A stretch of DNA of 64,000 bases, from the NCBI GenBank assembly GCA_949752735.1, contig OX457047.1, positions 35,231,113 through 35,295,112 on the forward strand, written 5' to 3'. Below the pieces are notes generated by a model. It saw nothing but the letters and a program-made list of their open reading frames with translations, was not told where the DNA came from and did not search any database. The position numbers were made by a program, and so were the translations under genes. This document shows positions 22,575-32,068 of this stretch, in pieces (the first letter of the stretch is position 1; every line of letters begins with the position of its first letter). The DNA comes from Lumbricus terrestris (Eukaryota > Annelida > Clitellata > Crassiclitellata > Lumbricidae).

Positions 22575-23611
22575 TGTCACCATCCATCGAAATCTAGGGT
22601 TTTAAATCTAGCTTTAATAGGGAACTTTATGCTCAGAGGCCATTGGGTGATCAATATTAGAATGAACTAGGACCTAAAACAAATGTAGCTGAGATTCGTT
22701 TAAAGATTATATTATAATAAAACAATATCAAACAGTAAAATACAATCAATAATCCTATCTACTTATTGTGGCGTATTATCTAATAATATTATAGCTTGTT
22801 TCTTATCTTCCACGTTGGACTTTTCCAGCGTAGATGTAGAAGTTCTTCAGTTCGTATGGATTGGAATGAAGGTTTGAAGAGGAAGGAAGGTCACCTTCTT
22901 CTTGCTTGCCGTCGTTTCCAATTCTCTTCCGTAGCTGCGTAGACGGAGAATGCTGTAGCTGGCACAGCACTCTGTAGTTTCGTCCACCTCGTTGTTTCTC
23001 CACAAGCAACGGTAGCTTCTCGTCGCTTGCTCGTCTTGTTGTAGTTTCGCCCCTTTCTTCTGCCGTCGAACTCCAATCGCAATTGTAGTTCCGAATTCGA
23101 TCTTCTCCAATGTCGATCGCAGTGCACTCGCAAGTGTCTCACCAAACTTCGCAAAGTTTCCGTACGACAAGCCCTGGTATCTCTATTCCCAAGGACTTAT
23201 AGTCTCACCAGTGGGACAGGCCGACAACGTGTCGCCTTCCACACCCAATTCACCGTCAGATCTTCTGAATTACCGACAAGGAACGCCACAATCGTCAATG
23301 GCCGCCCTTGCTCAGAAATCTACGTCTTCTTCCTTCGCCATCTTTTCGCTGTCTAACTTTTCGTCTGCCGTTGTTGCCGTCTGCTCAAGTTTGACGCTGC
23401 TTTCTGCCCTTCGTTGTGTTTCGATAATTGATGTAGCGCGTATTCAAGAATTGTTATAGCGCTATTATTATTATCTAACTTAATGCCACAAGTAATATTA
23501 ATTATAATCTACAATACGCCACATATTGTCTAGCTTAATTCTTACCTATTTAATACTTATACAATGCATCATTTAATAGGTTTGTTTGATAAGAAGCATT
23601 CTACCGCTACA
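22575..23611 (-). repeat. 3' LTR (1037 bp)
   Basis: Begins TGTAGC and ends GTGACA on the minus strand, i.e. TG...CA. The constant offset of 6399 to the other LTR shows there are no indels, and I found no mismatch where I compared the two. A possible ATTAAA polyadenylation signal is at 22613-22618 (minus), about 40 bp from the end. Confidence 0.95.
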
Positions 23612-23626
23612 AATGCCCCTCCTTCA
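23612..23626 (-). other. Polypurine tract
   Basis: Minus-strand TGAAGGAGGGGCATT sits immediately upstream of the 3' LTR, the expected place for the plus-strand primer. The GGAGGGG core is followed by CATT rather than ending directly at the LTR. Confidence 0.6.
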
Positions 23627-23768
23627 AAAGACTGTTTACAGGCTTTAACAAACTCACCTACTTAACAAACTAACCTAGTAAACTAATTCACTTACTATAC
23701 ACGACATGACAATTAATACACTTTACTCACTGGCTTACACTTCTTCATTTACTTTATCTCAACTTATA

Positions 23769-26700
23769 CTACACAATCCCTCTACTTAAATAGTCGGACA
23801 TAACATTTTCGGACCCTTTAATATATCTAATGTTAAAGGAATAATTTTGGAGTGCCAAACTCCATCTCATCACCCTTGCATTTTTCATTCGACCCTCTTT
23901 CATATATTGCAATCCGCAATGGTCTGTCTCAATTGTAAATGTCTTTCCACAAAGATATCGGTCGAACCTGCTTATACCCCACATGATTGCTAAGCACTCT
24001 CTCTCTTCCACAGAATATCTTCTCTCTCGCTCTAACAGCTTCCTGCTCGCATACGCTATGGGATGATTCGTCCCCTCGTACTGCTGCATTATCACACATC
24101 CGATTCCACTCCCACTTGCATCAGTTTGTAGGATGAAATCCTTCTCTAAATTTGGAAGTCTCAGAATTGGTTCTTTCGCCAATTCGTTCTTCAACTTTGT
24201 AAAGCTAACCTCCAGCTCTTCATTCCATTCTACTATCCCAGGTGCTATCTTCTTCGTTAAGTCACTTAACGGTGCCATAATTTCCGCACAGTGTGGTATG
24301 AATTTCCGATAATAGTTTATCGCTCCAAGGAAACTCCTGACTTGTTTCTTTGTCTTTGGACGTGGCATGTCTATTATTTTATCCACTGATTTCTCCTTTG
24401 GACTTATGTCATCCTTGTTCAACGTATGTCCCAAAAAGTCAATCTTTCCATATCCTATTGAACACTTCTTCGGCTTCAATGTCAAATTCGCTTGTCTCAC
24501 TCTTTCGAAAAATATCTCCAAAGTCTTCAAATGTTCTCTCCATCCTTTATTATGCGCTAGAATGTCGTCGACATAACTTTCAAGATTTTCTGTTCCTTGA
24601 AGAATCTTCCTGATTAAACGGTTGTAACTTGACGCACTATTGATCAATCCAAAAGGCATCACATTGAACTTGTATATCCCATTGGCACATACAAATGTAG
24701 TGTAGTCTTTCGATTCTGGACTCATAGGGATCTGCCAATAACCCTTGCAGAAATCGAACTTGCTGTAGATTTTACTACCACTCAACTTATTAAAAATATC
24801 CTCATTTGTCATCATAGGCTCAGGATCAAATATTGTAAGTTTGTTTAGCTGTTTGTAATTACAACACAGTCTATTGCTTCCGTCTGATTTCTTGACAACC
24901 ACCAGCGGTGCTGCATAAGCTGCCTCTGATCTTTCTATCACCTTATTGTCTAACATCGTCTGGATCTCCTTATCTATTTCTTTTTGCAAATGGTATGGTG
25001 TTGGATAAGCTCTTTGTCTTACTGGCTCTTCACTCGTCAAATGTATTTCATGCTTCACTAAGTCTGTTCTCCCATGCTTGTCTGTGAAAATGTCTTCATA
25101 TTTCTTCAGTAGTTTCCTCATTTCTCCTTTTTGTTCTTCATCCAAATCAGGATTTATATCTACATCTTCATAGGTCTCTGTTTGTTCACTTACATATAAA
25201 TCCAATATTTCTTCTTCTTCATCTTCACCCACTTTTCCGTCATATACTACTGCTGAAATGTACGCTACAGTCTCGGCATCTTCTCTTTCGTGATATTTCT
25301 TTAATATATTAATGTGATATGTCTTTATCTTTCCTTTCTCGATTTCAACTCTGTAATCATAGTCTCCAATCTTCTCTTTCACAACATATGGCCCTTGCCA
25401 CTTTACTAACATCTTGTTCTTACAACTAGGCAATAGTAACAACACCTTATCACCTATTTCCAACTTCCGGTATCTCGCTTTCCTGTCATAATACTTCTTG
25501 TTTTTAGCGTTCGCTTTGTGTATCGCTTTCTGCGCCATATCACAAGTCTCCTCAATCCTTTCTCTCAAATCCTGCATATACGTATATACGTCTTTCACTT
25601 CTTCTTCCACTGTCTCATTGGTCCATAACTCCTTCAGGATCTGCACTGGTCCCCTACACGATCTACCAAATATTAGTTCGAATGGTGTGAAACCGTGACT
25701 CTCATGTACTGTGTCTCTCAACGCAAACAGTAATGGAGCTATATAACGATCCCATTCTTTCGCTTGTTCACCAATCAACTTCCTCAACGTCGCTTTGATG
25801 GTTCCATTAAGTCTTTCTACACATCCATTGCCCATTGCATGGTATGGACTCGTCATGGTGTGTTTTATCAATAGCATCTTATTTACTTCAGCCATGAGTT
25901 CGGAAGTGAACTGGCTTCCACGATCAGTATGGATCTTCTGAGGCACTCCCATACGACAATAAAATCCGAACAAAGCTTCTGCAACTTCCTCAGTACTAAT
26001 TCCTTTCAATGGAATAGCTTCCGGATATCTTGTACTCAAGTCTATGATGGTCAATATGTATCGGTAACCCCTTGCAGACATAGGGTTAACTTCTCCGATT
26101 ATGTCTATGCATATGTGTTTGAATGGTACATCTAATACAGGTAGATGACCCATAGGCGCCTTGTGGTTCACCTTCTTGTCAACTGACTTTTGACAAATAT
26201 CACAACTCAACACATATCTCCGTATATCTTGTCCTATTCCAGGCCAATAGAATTCATTTAGAATTTTATCATGTGTTTTCCTCATTCCTAAATGAGCCGA
26301 CAACAATGAATTATGTGCTACTGCTAACACTTTATCCCTCAATGGTTTAGGTACCATTAGTTGCCATTTCACCTCATCCTTCTGTACTTCTTTGTATCTT
26401 TTATACAACAATCCCTTCTTTTTCACATATGGTTTATCTTCTATGTTGTCTTCGTTACCATCCCATTCAATTGCTCTTTCCATTTGTTTCGACATAGTTT
26501 CATCTTGACTCTGCAACTCCTGTATCTCTTTTACTGACACATTCAAGTTCGGCATCTCCGCCACTTTCAATGGTTTGTATTTTGCTACCTTTTTAGCTTC
26601 TGCCCTAGTCTCCACAACTGCTACTGTCATTAATTTTTCATCTTGATTCCTCATCACATTGTCAGAAAATCTTACTGTTTTCTTTGCACCAATAGGTCTT

Positions 26701-27974
26701 TCTTCATGTTCTGTTTTTCTAATCAATATTCGTTTGTTTTCCACTTCAGTACATTTCTCAATTATTTCTTTTGGCTCATGATTTGTCACACTCTCAGTTC
26801 TTTCATCCTTAACCATGTACTTCAATCCTTTGATTTTCCCAATTATTACTGGCTTTATTGGCTGTTCCATCACCATCGCTTGTACTTCACCATTAAAATG
26901 TTCACTCTCGATATACACCTTAGCCAATGGGAAACATCTTAAACTCCCATCAACTAATACACAATGTGTTTCTTCTCCAGTCAACGCTTCTTCATTTATC
27001 AAAGAACGTTTTACAATACAACAACTTGCGCCTGTGTCGTATAAGCATCCCACTGTGTTTCCATTAACTGTCACCTGGTATTCACTCTTATCTTCAAGGC
27101 TAATACATCCATCATTGTCTTTTATCACCATTGCACTAGCTGCCATGTACATTGGTGGTATTTTATTATGTTCACCCTGTTTCATCTGTTGTTCTCCTCT
27201 TGTAACTTCAACCACTCTCTGTATTTCACTTTCTGGCTTAACCAAGTGTGCTCGACTTTCGAATATTTGTACTGCTGCTGCAGTGTGTTTAAATGTACCC
27301 CTGTTTTTCTTTGGGCATTGATATGCCTTATGGTTCTGTTCTCCACAGAAAAAACAAGTAATCTTATGTCCAGTTGCAATTTCTCTTTCTCTACTGAACC
27401 CTCGGTTTTGATGTACACCCTGATTTATCTTCACATCACTTCTACTCCTGTTCAAATTGTACCCAGACTGTTCCTTGGGTCTGTGTTCAAACGGTCTACC
27501 GTTCAACCTGTCACCATGGAATTTCGCGTCTGATTTTGCAGACTGCTCGCTGTATTTGTAACCGTGTGCTTCAATGTGTGATTCCGCACAAACCAACATG
27601 TCCTTCAAACTCATTTTACCTTTCTCTTTTATAAACATACGAAGTTCAGTACTGCACGTCAGGTAAAACTGATCTTTCAACAATAGATCTTCCACTCCTT
27701 CGTAAGTTCTTTCAAATCCCGCTTGTGCTAACCACTGCTGCATATACCTCCTCAATCTATGTACAAAACTAGAAGGTGTCTCTCCAGATTCCATTTTACT
27801 GGTTTTGAACTTGTTTCGATAACCACCTTCAGTAAGTTGAAATCTCTTCAACAGCTGAGTCTTCAAACACTCATAATCTTGCACTTCATCTGCAGACAAC
27901 CTTTGGTATACTTCTAGTGAACTTCGTACGCAACACAGGTTCTCTCGAATCTCAACAAGTAGGCATCTAAACAA
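23769..27974 (-). CDS. pol: Gmr1-type gag C-terminus/pol polyprotein (PR-INT-RT-RH)
   Basis: 1401 codons, no ATG at the opening (first Met about residue 61), so this is a frame rather than a proven start. Residues about 15-145 resemble the retroviral-type capsid C domain related to SCAN domains. A zinc knuckle CFFCGEQNHKAYQC is at 207-220. Protease: YDTGAS at about 312-317. Integrase: H554, H561, C591, C594 zinc domain, then D624, D684 (HTDRGSQFT) and E720 with 35-residue spacing, and WQGPYVV (GPY/F module) near 860. Reverse transcriptase follows with FDFCKGYWQIP and YVDD at 1134-1137. RNase H: TDASGSG (D1285), ETDH and SDYLSR at the end. All catalytic residues I can locate are present, so pol appears intact. 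Integrase before reverse transcriptase is diagnostic of the Gmr1 clade. Confidence 0.93.
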   Translation of the reverse strand: MFRCLLVEIRENLCCVRSSLEVYQRLSADEVQDYECLKTQLLKRFQLTEGGYRNKFKTSKMESGETPSSFVHRLRRYMQQWLAQAGFERTYEGVEDLLLKDQFYLTCSTELRMFIKEKGKMSLKDMLVCAESHIEAHGYKYSEQSAKSDAKFHGDRLNGRPFEHRPKEQSGYNLNRSRSDVKINQGVHQNRGFSREREIATGHKITCFFCGEQNHKAYQCPKKNRGTFKHTAAAVQIFESRAHLVKPESEIQRVVEVTRGEQQMKQGEHNKIPPMYMAASAMVIKDNDGCISLEDKSEYQVTVNGNTVGCLYDTGASCCIVKRSLINEEALTGEETHCVLVDGSLRCFPLAKVYIESEHFNGEVQAMVMEQPIKPVIIGKIKGLKYMVKDERTESVTNHEPKEIIEKCTEVENKRILIRKTEHEERPIGAKKTVRFSDNVMRNQDEKLMTVAVVETRAEAKKVAKYKPLKVAEMPNLNVSVKEIQELQSQDETMSKQMERAIEWDGNEDNIEDKPYVKKKGLLYKRYKEVQKDEVKWQLMVPKPLRDKVLAVAHNSLLSAHLGMRKTHDKILNEFYWPGIGQDIRRYVLSCDICQKSVDKKVNHKAPMGHLPVLDVPFKHICIDIIGEVNPMSARGYRYILTIIDLSTRYPEAIPLKGISTEEVAEALFGFYCRMGVPQKIHTDRGSQFTSELMAEVNKMLLIKHTMTSPYHAMGNGCVERLNGTIKATLRKLIGEQAKEWDRYIAPLLFALRDTVHESHGFTPFELIFGRSCRGPVQILKELWTNETVEEEVKDVYTYMQDLRERIEETCDMAQKAIHKANAKNKKYYDRKARYRKLEIGDKVLLLLPSCKNKMLVKWQGPYVVKEKIGDYDYRVEIEKGKIKTYHINILKKYHEREDAETVAYISAVVYDGKVGEDEEEEILDLYVSEQTETYEDVDINPDLDEEQKGEMRKLLKKYEDIFTDKHGRTDLVKHEIHLTSEEPVRQRAYPTPYHLQKEIDKEIQTMLDNKVIERSEAAYAAPLVVVKKSDGSNRLCCNYKQLNKLTIFDPEPMMTNEDIFNKLSGSKIYSKFDFCKGYWQIPMSPESKDYTTFVCANGIYKFNVMPFGLINSASSYNRLIRKILQGTENLESYVDDILAHNKGWREHLKTLEIFFERVRQANLTLKPKKCSIGYGKIDFLGHTLNKDDISPKEKSVDKIIDMPRPKTKKQVRSFLGAINYYRKFIPHCAEIMAPLSDLTKKIAPGIVEWNEELEVSFTKLKNELAKEPILRLPNLEKDFILQTDASGSGIGCVIMQQYEGTNHPIAYASRKLLERERRYSVEERECLAIMWGISRFDRYLCGKTFTIETDHCGLQYMKEGRMKNARVMRWSLALQNYSFNIRYIKGSENVMSDYLSRGIV

Positions 27975-28612
27975 TCCTTTGACTCGTTGAATATAGGGAA
28001 TTTGATATTTCTAATTCCTTTATTGTTTTCTCGGTGATCTCCCTGTTGTTGACCATCACCGATCCTCATGTAGTCACTCTCGTGCTCTCGGTTTTGTTCC
28101 CCTCTCGAATCAATTTCACGCATTCTCACCTGTGCTTCAAGTCTCTTTATCTCTAACTGGTGTTCGCGCTGTCCCCTCGCTTCAGTTTCAGCTGCTTCAC
28201 GATTTAGTCTGGCTTCTGATTCAGCGCTCCTAATTACTTCCAATTCCAGTTCAGCCTTCTTTGCTTGCATTGCAGCCTCTGTTTCAGCTTTTCTTGTTTC
28301 TATTTCTGCTTCAGCTTTTCTCATTTCTGCTGCTGCTTCAGCCTTTCTCATTTCTGCTGCTGCTTCAGCTTCCATCTCTGCTTTTCTCGTAGCAGCTTCT
28401 GTTTCAGCTTTCCTCGTTACTGCTTCTATCTCAAGTCTCTTGACTTCTGCTGCTGTTTCAGCTAATTTCATCTCTTTGGCGATCTCTCTCTCAGTCGCTC
28501 TATCTTGCCTCCACTCTGCCTGTCTTTCTTTGACAAAGGCACGTGTCTCGTCCCCTTCCATGTTCATCCGTTTGGCAATTTCTAACCAAGCTTCAAAATC
28601 GCTGACAGACAT
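27914..28612 (-). CDS. gag: Gag N-terminal part, truncated by frame break
   Basis: 232 codons from an ATG (MSVSDFEAW). Residues about 30-165 form a long Ala/Glu/Arg/Lys-rich helix with repeats of RKAE(T/M)EA(A), almost certainly coiled coil. The end, FPIFNESKDCLDAYLLRFER, is the start of a capsid domain, after which the frame reaches TAG. The overlapping frame resumes at SLEVYQRL, so the middle of the capsid N-lobe looks missing, compared with what such capsids usually contain. I read this as an out-of-frame deletion in this copy rather than programmed frameshifting, which would occur at the gag/pol boundary. Confidence 0.85.
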   Translation of the reverse strand: MSVSDFEAWLEIAKRMNMEGDETRAFVKERQAEWRQDRATEREIAKEMKLAETAAEVKRLEIEAVTRKAETEAATRKAEMEAEAAAEMRKAEAAAEMRKAEAEIETRKAETEAAMQAKKAELELEVIRSAESEARLNREAAETEARGQREHQLEIKRLEAQVRMREIDSRGEQNREHESDYMRIGDGQQQGDHRENNKGIRNIKFPIFNESKDCLDAYLLRFERTCVAYEVH

Positions 28613-28948
28613 ACTTACTGTCTTACTTGCTGACTAGCAACTTATGACAAAAATATTGGCAACTATGTGCGCTATTTAAATTTCTAACAAATAGAAATTG
28701 TTCAATTCTGCAAAGTGTCAATTCAGTTCCACAACAACAACTAATAGTTCATACACCTACTGCAGTATCTTCAATCTACAACTTCAGATTTAGTCTCTAA
28801 CAATCTTCTAGCTATAATTGTTCAAAGCTTTTCTAATACTGTTCAAAAGACAGTTTTTTACTGACTCAAATCTTTACTGAATTAAATCTTTAATGACTTA
28901 AATCTTTACTTACTCAAATCTTTACTGACTTAAATCTTTACTGACTTT
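28613..28948 (-). other. Retrotransposon leader with 16-bp repeats
   Basis: About 340-bp untranslated leader between primer site and gag. Near the primer site (about 28857-28948) there are five or six degenerate copies of TTTACTGACTTAAATC. Tandem leader repeats are known in other LTR elements, but the role is unknown. Confidence 0.6.
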
Positions 28949-28969
28949 TATCCCGGGCATGGGCCCCCA
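28949..28969 (-). other. Putative primer binding site (tRNA-Pro-like)
   Basis: Four bases (CGAG) after the 5' LTR, the minus strand reads TGGGGGCCCATGCCCGGGAT. It would pair with a tRNA 3' end in CCCCCA. A cytosine discriminator and a TCCCGG T-arm match the style of animal tRNA-Pro, but the acceptor stem is not a perfect match to tRNA-Pro as I know it. Confidence 0.4.
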
Positions 28970-28973
28970 CTCG

Positions 28974-30010
28974 TGTCACCATCCATCGAAATCTAGGGTT
29001 TTAAATCTAGCTTTAATAGGGAACTTTATGCTCAGAGGCCATTGGGTGATCAATATTAGAATGAACTAGGACCTAAAACAAATGTAGCTGAGATTCGTTT
29101 AAAGATTATATTATAATAAAACAATATCAAACAGTAAAATACAATCAATAATCCTATCTACTTATTGTGGCGTATTATCTAATAATATTATAGCTTGTTT
29201 CTTATCTTCCACGTTGGACTTTTCCAGCGTAGATGTAGAAGTTCTTCAGTTCGTATGGATTGGAATGAAGGTTTGAAGAGGAAGGAAGGTCACCTTCTTC
29301 TTGCTTGCCGTCGTTTCCAATTCTCTTCCGTAGCTGCGTAGACGGAGAATGCTGTAGCTGGCACAGCACTCTGTAGTTTCGTCCACCTCGTTGTTTCTCC
29401 ACAAGCAACGGTAGCTTCTCGTCGCTTGCTCGTCTTGTTGTAGTTTCGCCCCTTTCTTCTGCCGTCGAACTCCAATCGCAATTGTAGTTCCGAATTCGAT
29501 CTTCTCCAATGTCGATCGCAGTGCACTCGCAAGTGTCTCACCAAACTTCGCAAAGTTTCCGTACGACAAGCCCTGGTATCTCTATTCCCAAGGACTTATA
29601 GTCTCACCAGTGGGACAGGCCGACAACGTGTCGCCTTCCACACCCAATTCACCGTCAGATCTTCTGAATTACCGACAAGGAACGCCACAATCGTCAATGG
29701 CCGCCCTTGCTCAGAAATCTACGTCTTCTTCCTTCGCCATCTTTTCGCTGTCTAACTTTTCGTCTGCCGTTGTTGCCGTCTGCTCAAGTTTGACGCTGCT
29801 TTCTGCCCTTCGTTGTGTTTCGATAATTGATGTAGCGCGTATTCAAGAATTGTTATAGCGCTATTATTATTATCTAACTTAATGCCACAAGTAATATTAA
29901 TTATAATCTACAATACGCCACATATTGTCTAGCTTAATTCTTACCTATTTAATACTTATACAATGCATCATTTAATAGGTTTGTTTGATAAGAAGCATTC
30001 TACCGCTACA
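28974..30010 (-). repeat. 5' LTR (1037 bp)
   Basis: Partner of the LTR at 22575-23611, same length, no difference found by eye. The sense strand contains a 107-codon open frame (29569-29246, minus) of unknown significance. Confidence 0.95.
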
Positions 30011-30075
30011 GTATGTATGTATGTATGTATGTATGTATGTATGTATGTATGTATTGTATGTATGTATGTATGTAT
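30011..30075. repeat. (TATG)n microsatellite, right part
   Basis: Continuation of the array at 22505-22574, starting with the GTATG duplication. It joins the 3' end of the SINE at 30076. Confidence 0.9.
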
Positions 30076-30288
30076 GAGCACTTGTTATTGCGCCCCTTCA
30101 AGAAACTAGTCCGAGGCGCTCCCGTCTACAGCACGGACACTGAATTGGAGTTTCACACCAAAGTGCATGAGCAATTGCGGGTGAAGGTTTAAGGTCCCTA
30201 CGTGGCGTCTTGAGGTGAATTGGAACCCACAACCTTCTGGCTCCAATTCACTGAACATGCCCTACACCACCACACCCCACAAGTGTTG
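30076..30288 (-). mobile_element. tRNA-derived SINE
   Basis: Full-length minus-strand copy. Its head ends CCCTACACCACCACACCCCAC on the plus strand (reverse gives the A-box region GTGGTGTAG). The body has AAGGTCCCTACG and GAGTTTCACACC; the 3' end CACTTGTTATTGCGCCCCTT runs into the (TATG)n tail. Confidence 0.88.
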
Positions 30289-30887
30289 CTGCACAGAGTA
30301 TTTTGGTATGGCTGTCCTGTTTACATGTTTAATTCAACGCACAGACATCAGCATTCCAGAAGCAAGAGTACCCGGGTCAAAGAAGCTAAAAATTGGCTTC
30401 CAGGAAAGAAAGCTTTATCTTGTTGCGTAACAGATAGAACATTTACGCCGTCATTACAACGCACTTAGGTCCAGCAGTAAGGCAGGGGAAGCATATATAG
30501 GCTTATGTAAAGTAATACGCGTGTGTACGTATGCATTTTGTATGGCGCAAGAGTTCTGGGAAGCGTAAAACGTGCCCTCTGGCGTGAACTTTATTTCGAC
30601 AGGAGGCGCAGTTGTCGTTTCATCCGAGTCTGAATTCGTTCGCGACGGCGGCATTCGTTCGGTCTGTGAGAAAAGCGACCCACAGATGGCGTATGCGTAG
30701 TTGGGAGTAATGCTGGGCGGCGGTGAGTGCTGCTGCGGCTGCTGCTGCGGCTGTTGGACGGACGAGCGAGATGCTTTTATGTCGGGTGTTGACTGCGGGG
30801 CGACAACGGAGGCTGATAACAGGGGCGGGAGGGGGGAAGGGGTGGGAGAGGGGAGGCGTGTGGTTGGTGGATGCACTGGATGGTCAT
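30289..30887. other. Unannotated stretch, partly GC-rich
   Basis: A GC-rich segment (about 30590-30860) contains GCTGCTGCGGCTGCTG repeats and a purine-rich tract. Frames on both strands across it (for example 30454-30876 minus, proline/serine-rich) lack recognisable domains, so I do not call a gene. Confidence 0.35.
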
Positions 30888-30990
30888 CATTCCCAGAATG
30901 ATCATTAATGCCTTGAATGGTCGTTATTCTTCTGAATGATCATTATTCCCCTGAATGGTCATCATTCCACTGTAGTCTCAGAATGGTCGC
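30888..30990. repeat. GAATGGTCATCATTCC minisatellite
   Basis: Four to five imperfect 20-25-bp units based on GAATGATCATTATTCCCCT. Each unit contains the near-palindrome AATGATCATT. Confidence 0.75.
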
Positions 30991-31315
30991 GCGGCCTTTT
31001 GTCTTCGTCTTCGTCTCCGAAGCAGAGTAGGATTGTGGATCTACACGACAGTAAGATGGAGGAGTGTGTGACCTTTCCCGAATTATTGCGTTTCTCTGTG
31101 TTGCCGTTGGCTTCCCTCCCCCTCTTCCCCGGTGAGCTGACCTTTCGGATTTGCAGAACTTTAGTTTGAACAATCGTCAGTGCATATTATTATTATTATC
31201 TAACTGAATGCTGTTGGATGTAAGTCCTTACACCTGATGAATGAATGGACTGTGTGCTCAGCAAAGTTGAAACAGGGTCAGGAAGCCAGCAGTATTTTAT
31301 TTTAGATTTTATTTT
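30991..31315. other. Unannotated stretch
   Basis: Nothing recognised. Confidence 0.35.
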
Positions 31316-31724
31316 ATGTTTATTTCTCGCATTTGTTCAGGGCTTTTTTTAACGTGCAGTTGTACACAAAATATGCAGTTGAAGAAGCACTTCTGTACAG
31401 TTAAAACTAGCAAAAAGGGTCACTGTCCTCCGATTGGAAGTAATTTACCATGGAAAATGGGAAAGGAAAGAAGGAGTTGTGCAGTTCTAAAAATTCCTTA
31501 AAAACAGCCCTGCATTTGTTAATTGCGCCCCTTCGAACTCATTACTCAGAGGCACTGCCCACTACAGTGTGGGCACTGCATCGGAGTTTCATGTCGAAGC
31601 GCACGAACAATTGTGAGTGAAGGACTTGCTCAAGGTCCCCACGTGGCGGCTTGAAGTGGATTCAAACCTGAAGCCCTCCGGCTTCAATGCACCAAACCCA
31701 TCACTACACCACTACGCCCCACAA
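31316..31724 (-). mobile_element. tRNA-derived SINE, split by a MITE
   Basis: Minus-strand copy whose 3' tail (TTTATTTCTCGCATTTGTT) lies at 31316-31337 and whose remainder lies at 31513-31724, with a CAGGGC-family MITE in between. Head, B-box-like GATTCAAACC and body AAGGTCCCCACG are all present. Confidence 0.85.
31338..31512. mobile_element. hAT-like MITE, CAGGGC family, copy 2
   Basis: 175 bp, ends CAGGGCTTTTTTTAA and TTAAAAACAGCCCTG, with perfect 8-bp duplication CATTTGTT (31330-31337 and 31513-31520). It sits inside a SINE 3' end, so it is younger than that SINE. It is related throughout to the copy at 14366. Confidence 0.92.
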
Positions 31725-32068
31725 TATTGGTATTGGTAGTCTGAAGTTGGGTTTGTATTGACTGTCCAAACTTAATAGCAACAGGTTGTCCCGCTTTGTT
31801 TTCGTGACTGAGGAATGCTTCTAACTGTTCTAAACTTGCAGTCTGAAATTGACTGACGGTGTCTTTGAGTGATGGAAGCAAGAACTTTATTACCAGTGTA
31901 TGCATTCTTACCAGAAAACATTGATGACATATCTGTAGGACCCTTATCTCAGTGTACTACAATTAAGATAAGATAAAATTGGAATATTCTTTAATAGACC
32001 AATTGTTATCCACATTTTGGTGTGCAGAGATGGTATTGTAAACGTACATTTACAGTCCGTTGACTGAG
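31725..32068. other. Unannotated stretch
   Basis: No gene recognised. Confidence 0.35.

Larger units (their letters stand above)
22575..30010 (-). mobile_element. Gmr1-type Ty3/gypsy LTR retrotransposon, full length
   Basis: A 7436-bp element on the minus strand bounded by two 1037-bp LTRs and a 5-bp duplication GTATG (22570-22574 and 30011-30015; because the target is a TATG repeat the exact length is ambiguous). From right to left: 5' LTR, primer site, leader with short repeats, gag start, gag/pol frame, polypurine tract, 3' LTR. Pol order is protease, integrase, reverse transcriptase, RNase H, the arrangement of Gmr1-clade elements rather than standard Ty3/gypsy. LTR identity implies recent insertion, but gag is disrupted near 27,914-27,974, so this copy probably cannot make its own particles. 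Confidence 0.95.

Noticed and set aside
23211..23459. 82-codon frame in the LTR, plus strand
   Set aside because: Antisense to the element and merely duplicated in both LTRs; no evidence of function.
27914..27974. Programmed ribosomal frameshift between gag and pol
   Set aside because: The frame change is in the middle of the capsid, not at the gag/pol boundary, and capsid residues seem to be missing; a lesion fits better.
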